From: Chlorobium sp.
Lineage (GTDB): Bacteria > Bacteroidota > Chlorobiia > Chlorobiales > Chlorobiaceae
NCBI GenBank assembly: GCA_028278005.1
Contig: JANQFD010000124.1
Coordinates: 1 to 10,155, forward strand
Length of the DNA stretch: 10,155 nucleotides
Reading direction: 5' to 3'
Shown here: in pieces, positions 5,685 through 10,155 of the stretch
Numbering within the stretch: position 1 is the first letter of the stretch
Layout of the letters: each line of letters begins with the position of its first letter
The notes under the pieces: generated by a model
What the model was told of the DNA's origin: nothing
What the model saw: the letters and a program-made list of their open reading frames with translations, nothing else
The model's database searches: none
Position numbers and translations under genes: made by a program

Positions 5685-7787
5685 CTATACCCACTGACTG
5701 ATTTTTTTGAGCAGCACTTTCGTATCAACCGGTTTAATAAGGTAATCATTCATACCTGCATACAACGCTTCTTCAATCAACCCTTCTTCCGAGTCGCCGC
5801 TTAGCCCGATCACCGGCAAAGAAGAAATTTCGGTATTATGGGACTGACGAATAGTTCTTGTAGCTTCGATGCCATCGGCCAACGGCATTCGTATATCCAT
5901 CAGTACAAGATCAAACGATCCCCCCTCAAGCTTGTTCACCGCATCCACCCCGTCAACTGCTTCCTGAATCTGGATACCGTGTTTTTCAAGTACCATTTTC
6001 AGTGCCACACGGTTGAATGAGGAATCATCGGCTATGAGCACTGATTTATCCTTTAGATCCTTTTCAGGAAAATCCTGAAGATCACGGAAAATCTCGGCAA
6101 GCTGTCTGACCAGCTCAGCCTGCGCACAGGGTTTGGTGATCAGTCCCTGCATACCGGCTTTCCTTGTTTTACTGCGCGCCACGTAAAACGGTGCGGCAGT
6201 ATATGCAACAATAGGGACCCGTGAAATTTCTTTACCCGCCTCTCCTTTTCTGATTCTATCTGTAGCCTCATAGCCGTTCATGAGAGGCATGGTAAGGTTC
6301 ATGATAACGAGATCGTAGACAACTGTAGAAATTTTATCAAGAGCCTCCTTCCCATTGCCTGCTTCATCGATCAGCGCGCCCAACGCTGTCAGTATATCCT
6401 TTACCGCCGCCCTGTCCACACGCTCATCATCGACAACAAGAATCCGTTTCTTTTCGAACAACGGTGTGTTTCCTTTTATAAGCTGATCACGGCTGTTCCG
6501 GAGTTCCTCATCAGAAATAACGGGAAACATCAGGGTGAACTCGGTGAACTCTCCCTCAACAGAATCACAGGTGATCTCTCCACCGAAAGCATGCATTATT
6601 CGTTTGCAGTAAGACAAGCCGAGCCCCGTCCCCCCTTTTCTGCCCGAAGTAAAGTATGCATCGAACAGTTTGTCGAGGTTTTCGTGCGGGATACCGGGAC
6701 CGGTGTCCTTTACTTTTACCCTGTTGTATTGCGTTCCTTTCTCAAGGGCAATATAGATTTTTGCCCCGGGATAGGATTTGAGAAAATAGAGGGCGTTCAT
6801 AATAAGATTGAACAGAACAAAAATATACATTGTCTCGTCAACCCTGAACATAAAGTCCTCTTTCATGTAAAAGACAATTCTATCCTTTTCCTTACGTGAT
6901 TCAAAACCATACTCATCGATCGCTTTCTGCGTAATAACCGTTGCCGAGGCATAGACAAACCCGCTTTTGTCCAAGGGTTTCTCCCTGACCTCGTCCAGAA
7001 TCATGGTGATAACCTGTGAACCGCGCTGTACGGCTATCTGGCTCTGGGCAAGATGCTGATAGAGTCTGTCAAGCGTGTAGTCGCTGATCGGTGCAGACGA
7101 TTTTCCGGGGCGGTAGCTGGGCAGATATTGCTCTATGACTTCGAGATTTTGCTTTACCTGTCCAAGGGGGTTTCTCATTTCATGCGCAATACTGCCTGAA
7201 AGCGCCTGCAAAGCACTGTTTTTTTCAAGCGCAATCTGTCCTCTTTTGTTGCTGTAGCTGAACACATAACCGGCAACTATGGTAAAAAAAACGACAATCG
7301 AGTACAGGGGAATGTTGAAATCCGGATTGAGCTGCATTTCGGGAGAGGTGACAATAAAATAAACGATAGCGGCGGACACTCCCACCAGTAGATCAAAAAG
7401 AAATATCAACCAGTTCGGGACATAGGCAATAAGAATGAAGATCATGAAGATCTCCCAATAGAGCCAGAGTTCATGAAAATCGTTTTTGAGGAGATAGACG
7501 GTAAAGATGAAGGGAAGCACGAAAATGATGGAGAAATGCCAGTAGAACGGAAAAATCTTTTTGGCAAATGCTGTATTGTTGATACCAATGATGTAAGAAA
7601 AAAAAGAAAGCAGCGAAGCGCTTAGCCTCAATCCAAAACTTTCATATGGCAAATTGAATCCGTACTTGAAAACAAAATAGAAAAAAAAGTGCGCGGGAGC
7701 TCCAAGCACTGCTGCGCTGAGGATATTGAACCTTGATATCTGGGTTCCTTCCTTAAAGGATTTTTTTATATACTCCCTGGCATTCAC
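5685..7787 (-). CDS. CqsS/LqsS-like six-helix hybrid sensor histidine kinase with two receiver domains
   Basis: This is a membrane sensor kinase of 700 residues. About six hydrophobic helices fill residues 21-178 without a periplasmic domain or PAS domain. The HisKA segment is SGSIAHEMRNPLGQVKQN with His202. The HATPase has N-box FNLIMNALYF (Asn327/Asn331), DTGPGIP (361-367) and GGTGLGLSYCKRIM (385-398). Two receivers follow, at about 448-566 and 582-700. The second is complete (Asp587, Asp588, Asp631, Ser663, Lys685). The first has Asn497 at the phosphoacceptor site (codon AAC, 6297-6299). As I recall the Vibrio CqsS sequence, the membrane region (GLR...LP...ND...W), the unusual AHEMRNPL box, the CGG-like AFGGEI stretch and the C-terminal AGMNDYLIKPVDTKVLLKK all align. 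That makes this a relative of the alpha-hydroxyketone receptors CqsS/LqsS. The start is GTG, overlapping the flavoprotein stop by 4 bases (GTGA), so translation is probably coupled. The ligand and downstream partner are unknown. Confidence 0.88.
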   Translation of the reverse strand: MNAREYIKKSFKEGTQISRFNILSAAVLGAPAHFFFYFVFKYGFNLPYESFGLRLSASLLSFFSYIIGINNTAFAKKIFPFYWHFSIIFVLPFIFTVYLLKNDFHELWLYWEIFMIFILIAYVPNWLIFLFDLLVGVSAAIVYFIVTSPEMQLNPDFNIPLYSIVVFFTIVAGYVFSYSNKRGQIALEKNSALQALSGSIAHEMRNPLGQVKQNLEVIEQYLPSYRPGKSSAPISDYTLDRLYQHLAQSQIAVQRGSQVITMILDEVREKPLDKSGFVYASATVITQKAIDEYGFESRKEKDRIVFYMKEDFMFRVDETMYIFVLFNLIMNALYFLKSYPGAKIYIALEKGTQYNRVKVKDTGPGIPHENLDKLFDAYFTSGRKGGTGLGLSYCKRIMHAFGGEITCDSVEGEFTEFTLMFPVISDEELRNSRDQLIKGNTPLFEKKRILVVDDERVDRAAVKDILTALGALIDEAGNGKEALDKISTVVYDLVIMNLTMPLMNGYEATDRIRKGEAGKEISRVPIVAYTAAPFYVARSKTRKAGMQGLITKPCAQAELVRQLAEIFRDLQDFPEKDLKDKSVLIADDSSFNRVALKMVLEKHGIQIQEAVDGVDAVNKLEGGSFDLVLMDIRMPLADGIEATRTIRQSHNTEISSLPVIGLSGDSEEGLIEEALYAGMNDYLIKPVDTKVLLKKISQWV

Positions 7788-9091
7788 GCTGTATCTTGTT
7801 GCATTAGCCGTTCAACTGATGCTTCCGCCGCCCTGAAACAAGCCTCGATCGAAGCCCCGCTGTGATAGTCCCCGGTGAGTGCCAATCCATCGAAAAGCCT
7901 CAAAAGATCATTGATTTCACCCAGTGTCCGGTAATGATAGGGCGAGTAGGCACACAGACCCGGATTGATATACTTGTATACAAAAAAACGTCTGCAGTTT
8001 TTCCTGATAGTAAAATATGGTTCGATGATCTTCTCACCAAGTGCGATGACTTCTTCCGGAACCGATTCCGGAGCAATTGTCGAACGGGCAGTTTTTCCGC
8101 TGAAGGTATACCTGACGATATCAAGATCATGAATCCCGTAAGCGCCGGCATTGCTCAATGGAGAATGACGGTCAAAAACCATGGCCCGCTGCATATCCGG
8201 AAACACGCTCTCCTCATACTTTGCAATGGCAACAGCCACAGGATAATACCGGACCTGACCAAGGAGGGCGGAGAGTTCCGGCAGGGTATCTCCAAACAAC
8301 GTGGCTGCCTGTATTGCCGGAATAGCAACGATAACTCTTCCATATGCTGCCGTCGCGTCCTCCCCCCCTGAGGAATAATGAAGCGTTATCGTATTCCCGA
8401 TCCGCTCAACAGCCCTGACATGCTTTCCGGTCAGTATGTTTATCAATTTGGCATTTTCCCTGAATCGATCAAGCAGGGCGTGCATGCCCTGCTTCAGCTG
8501 CTCGTAACTGTCAAGCACGAGAGCGAGATTAGACCCGAAATTACCGGGATAGTACTCTTCAGGTTCGGCGCCGTTCATTCGAACGGTTACCGGACGTATG
8601 AGATGCTCGGTACAGCCTGTCGGGAAAAATGAAGAAAGAGGTTTGCTGTCGAACTGCTCTGCAATCGCGTTGAAGTACGGTGTATTGAGATAACCTTGCT
8701 GATGATCTTTCTGCACCGCCTGTATAAGGGGCAAAAGCCTCATTGTCCCACCGAAACCGGCGAGCGACAGGACACGAAGAATATTGAACAGGCGATCTTT
8801 TTCCTTACTGAGCCTGACTACCTTCCCGTTGATAACCTGCGAGGTGTTGAACCCGAAATACTCAAAATCCATGCCGCCCTGTTCCGACACGAACTCCCTA
8901 AATCTCCGGTACTTCCGTCCAATGTTCTTTCCGCCGAAATCAAGCCAGTTGCCGTCAAAGCATTCACTGCCTATGCGTCCGCCGATCCTGTCAGCTGATT
9001 CATAAAGATCGACTTCACAACCATACCGCTGAAGATAAAATGCAGCTGCTATGCCAGATATACCACCGCCGATTACAGCCGTTCTGATCAT
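7784..9091 (-). CDS. FAD-dependent amine-oxidase-like flavoprotein (NAD(P)-binding Rossmann)
   Basis: This is a flavoprotein of the amine oxidase / protoporphyrinogen oxidase / phytoene desaturase superfamily, 435 residues. FAD-binding features are the N-terminal beta-alpha-beta TAVIGGGISGIAAAFYL (GGGISG 8-13), Glu31 for the ribose, and the GG-doublet motif ESADRIGGRI (31-40). The mid-chain strand pair is VRAVERIGNTITLHYSSGG followed by RVIVAIPA (252-259). The C-terminal flavin motif is LALTGDYHSGASIEACFRAAE (403-423). There is no signal peptide, so it is probably cytosolic or membrane-peripheral. The substrate cannot be read from the sequence. It starts with an ATG overlapping the stop of the AfsA-like gene (ATGA), and its own TGA overlaps the kinase GTG. 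This position suggests it oxidises or desaturates the product of the hotdog protein. A role in pigment metabolism is an alternative. Confidence 0.88.
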   Translation of the reverse strand: MIRTAVIGGGISGIAAAFYLQRYGCEVDLYESADRIGGRIGSECFDGNWLDFGGKNIGRKYRRFREFVSEQGGMDFEYFGFNTSQVINGKVVRLSKEKDRLFNILRVLSLAGFGGTMRLLPLIQAVQKDHQQGYLNTPYFNAIAEQFDSKPLSSFFPTGCTEHLIRPVTVRMNGAEPEEYYPGNFGSNLALVLDSYEQLKQGMHALLDRFRENAKLINILTGKHVRAVERIGNTITLHYSSGGEDATAAYGRVIVAIPAIQAATLFGDTLPELSALLGQVRYYPVAVAIAKYEESVFPDMQRAMVFDRHSPLSNAGAYGIHDLDIVRYTFSGKTARSTIAPESVPEEVIALGEKIIEPYFTIRKNCRRFFVYKYINPGLCAYSPYHYRTLGEINDLLRLFDGLALTGDYHSGASIEACFRAAEASVERLMQQDTA

Positions 9092-10083
9092 GAGCCAGCG
9101 GTTTCGTTCATTGCCGCTACCTTCGATGCAAAAAGCCGCCGGTTCCTTTCTGAGAATTTTTCTGTTCTTGTACGGTGTTTGGCATATCGTTCACGGTCGA
9201 GAAAAGCAACAGCCCCCAGAACTGCCTCGGTACACAGCTTGCCCCACTGAAAAACCTGACAGATTACAAAGCCTTCTTTATCCACCACCTCTTCCGGAAC
9301 AGTATACGATGTATAAGCACGCATTATGACAGGTGCTGTATGTTCGATATAGTTATAGAAGTTCGTACAATACGATGTGAGGGTCATACCTCCGGATACC
9401 GGAAGCCCTCCCATCAGATGCGTTGTGGCAAGGCCTGCCTGCCTCATGGCCTCCAACAGCAGCATTCCCTGAATGTGATCTGAGCCATGATCGAACTGCA
9501 GTTCCTCGGAGTACATAAGCATGTTGTAGTAAACCAGACGCCCGTCTGGATGCGGTTCGGAGAGCAGTCCGTTGGCCGGGTTTTTTTTATGAATATATTC
9601 AGGATTTATAATACCCGGCAGAACATCTTCGTCTCTTACCGCAAGCCGGCTTTTCAGCAATCCGGCAATATCGAGAGGAAGTTTCCTTAACATTGCAGAC
9701 AGCGTTTCAGCCTCAGCCTCTGCCAGAGCTTCATTTGCAAGTGAGATCGGCAATTTCTCCAGTTCCTGCAACAGCTCAAAATGGGTACAGCCGTATTCAG
9801 GGGAAAGATACATTTCACATGTTGAACCAAGAAGCCCGTAGTATATCATCACTTCTGCGAGGGAATTGACTTTTACAACGTTTTTGGCACCGTGACCGTC
9901 CGGAAGACGGTCGTCCTCAAACACAAGCGTATAATTTTTTTGGCCCGGTACCGGACTCAGAAAACTCACGCCTTTCCTGTTTTTTCTCTTCTGCCGTACA
10001 TGCGGCATTGATTCAGACCGATCACATAGTAACGGTTCCGCTACCATACGTTGTCTCTGTGATGATACATCCTGATTCAACAT
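9088..10083 (-). CDS. AfsA-like protein (A-factor / gamma-butyrolactone biosynthesis hotdog domain)
   Basis: This 331-residue protein has a C-terminal AfsA-type hotdog domain at about 160-300. The signatures are NPEYIHKKN (160-168), the helix DHIQGMLLLEAMRQAG (202-217, with conserved Glu211, Arg214, Gln215), and a following GLPVSGGMTL...NFYNYIEHTAPV segment. In Streptomyces, AfsA joins a beta-ketoacyl chain to dihydroxyacetone phosphate on the way to gamma-butyrolactone autoinducers. Canonical AfsA has two hotdog repeats. Here the first half (about 40-150) shows no such motif and is largely helical, with a Glu/Ala-rich EALAEAEAETL. The first Met is supported by a GGGAGG ribosome-binding site 6 bases upstream. 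It is the first gene of a three-gene overlapping operon with the flavoprotein and the kinase. The family call is good; the product is unknown, and a fatty-acid or polyketide-related hotdog role is possible. Confidence 0.82.
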   Translation of the reverse strand: MLNQDVSSQRQRMVAEPLLCDRSESMPHVRQKRKNRKGVSFLSPVPGQKNYTLVFEDDRLPDGHGAKNVVKVNSLAEVMIYYGLLGSTCEMYLSPEYGCTHFELLQELEKLPISLANEALAEAEAETLSAMLRKLPLDIAGLLKSRLAVRDEDVLPGIINPEYIHKKNPANGLLSEPHPDGRLVYYNMLMYSEELQFDHGSDHIQGMLLLEAMRQAGLATTHLMGGLPVSGGMTLTSYCTNFYNYIEHTAPVIMRAYTSYTVPEEVVDKEGFVICQVFQWGKLCTEAVLGAVAFLDRERYAKHRTRTEKFSERNRRLFASKVAAMNETAGS

Positions 10084-10089
10084 CTTAAA

Positions 10090-10095
10090 CCTCCC
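10090..10095 (-). promoter_or_regulatory. Strong ribosome-binding site of the AfsA-like gene
   Basis: GGGAGG on the minus strand lies 6 bases before the ATG at 10083. It is one of only two clear Shine-Dalgarno sites I see in the window and the only one at the head of an operon. It fixes the start at the first Met rather than Met13 or Met26. Confidence 0.75.
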
Positions 10096-10103
10096 GGGGG
10101 TTA

Positions 10104-10136
10104 TATTACTGATAACTGCGAAACCACTATTACTGA
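10104..10136 (-). repeat. 9-base direct repeat with 24-base period in the leader of the AfsA-like operon
   Basis: TCAGTAATA (minus strand; TATTACTGA on plus) occurs at 10128-10136 and again at 10104-10112, starts 24 bases apart. It sits just upstream of the ribosome-binding site of the operon's first gene. The second copy runs into TAATAT, which resembles a -10 box, although I find no matching -35. It could be a tandem operator. Chance cannot be excluded for 9 bases of A/T-rich sequence. Confidence 0.35.
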
Positions 10137-10155
10137 GGGATACCGTACATTAATT

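Noticed and set aside
7862..8371. Open frame of 169 codons on the plus strand opposite the flavoprotein gene
   Set aside because: It is a shadow of the flavoprotein gene; there are no motifs and no ribosome-binding site.
7784..9091. Naming the flavoprotein hemY (protoporphyrinogen oxidase) because of the nearby hem genes
   Set aside because: It is on the opposite strand in a different operon, and the motifs define only the broad amine-oxidase superfamily.
1..10155. Mobile elements, CRISPR arrays, tRNA or rRNA genes
   Set aside because: No transposase or integrase coding, no terminal inverted repeats, no regularly spaced repeats and no RNA-gene sequences were seen.

Overview
The window looks like chromosomal DNA of a green sulfur bacterium (Chlorobiaceae). 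The basis is the C5-pathway tetrapyrrole run hemA-hemC-hemD, a gene order I know from Chlorobium, together with frequent non-ATG starts and few strong Shine-Dalgarno sites. The taxonomic call is an inference, since no rRNA or other marker gene is present. Coding density is very high. No gene-free stretch exceeds about 100 bases, and I saw no tRNA, rRNA, CRISPR array, insertion sequence or prophage.

Left part, plus strand (1-2657): the C-terminal three quarters of glutamyl-tRNA reductase (hemA, cut by the window edge), then porphobilinogen deaminase (hemC, TTG start) and uroporphyrinogen-III synthase (hemD), the last two joined by a TGATG overlap. Together they carry glutamyl-tRNA towards uroporphyrinogen III, the precursor of haem, bacteriochlorophyll and cobalamin.

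Middle part, minus strand (2662-5608): an RmuC-family membrane-anchored coiled-coil protein converging on hemD with a 4-base gap, an inositol-monophosphatase-fold phosphatase with HisN-like signatures, and an unrecognised 249-residue protein that must use a non-ATG start.

Right part, minus strand (5685-10083): a tightly coupled three-gene operon, read from right to left. It encodes an AfsA-like (A-factor/gamma-butyrolactone synthase) hotdog protein, an FAD-dependent amine-oxidase-like flavoprotein, and a 700-residue six-helix membrane hybrid histidine kinase resembling the Vibrio CqsS / Legionella LqsS quorum-sensing receptors. The stop/start overlaps are ATGA and GTGA. The first of the kinase's two receiver domains has Asn where the phosphoacceptor Asp should be. 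My main hypothesis is that this is a self-contained small-molecule signal synthesis and sensing cassette: the hotdog enzyme makes an acyl-derived signal, the flavoprotein modifies it, and the kinase detects it. The family assignments rest on motifs. The signalling role is inferred from gene context.
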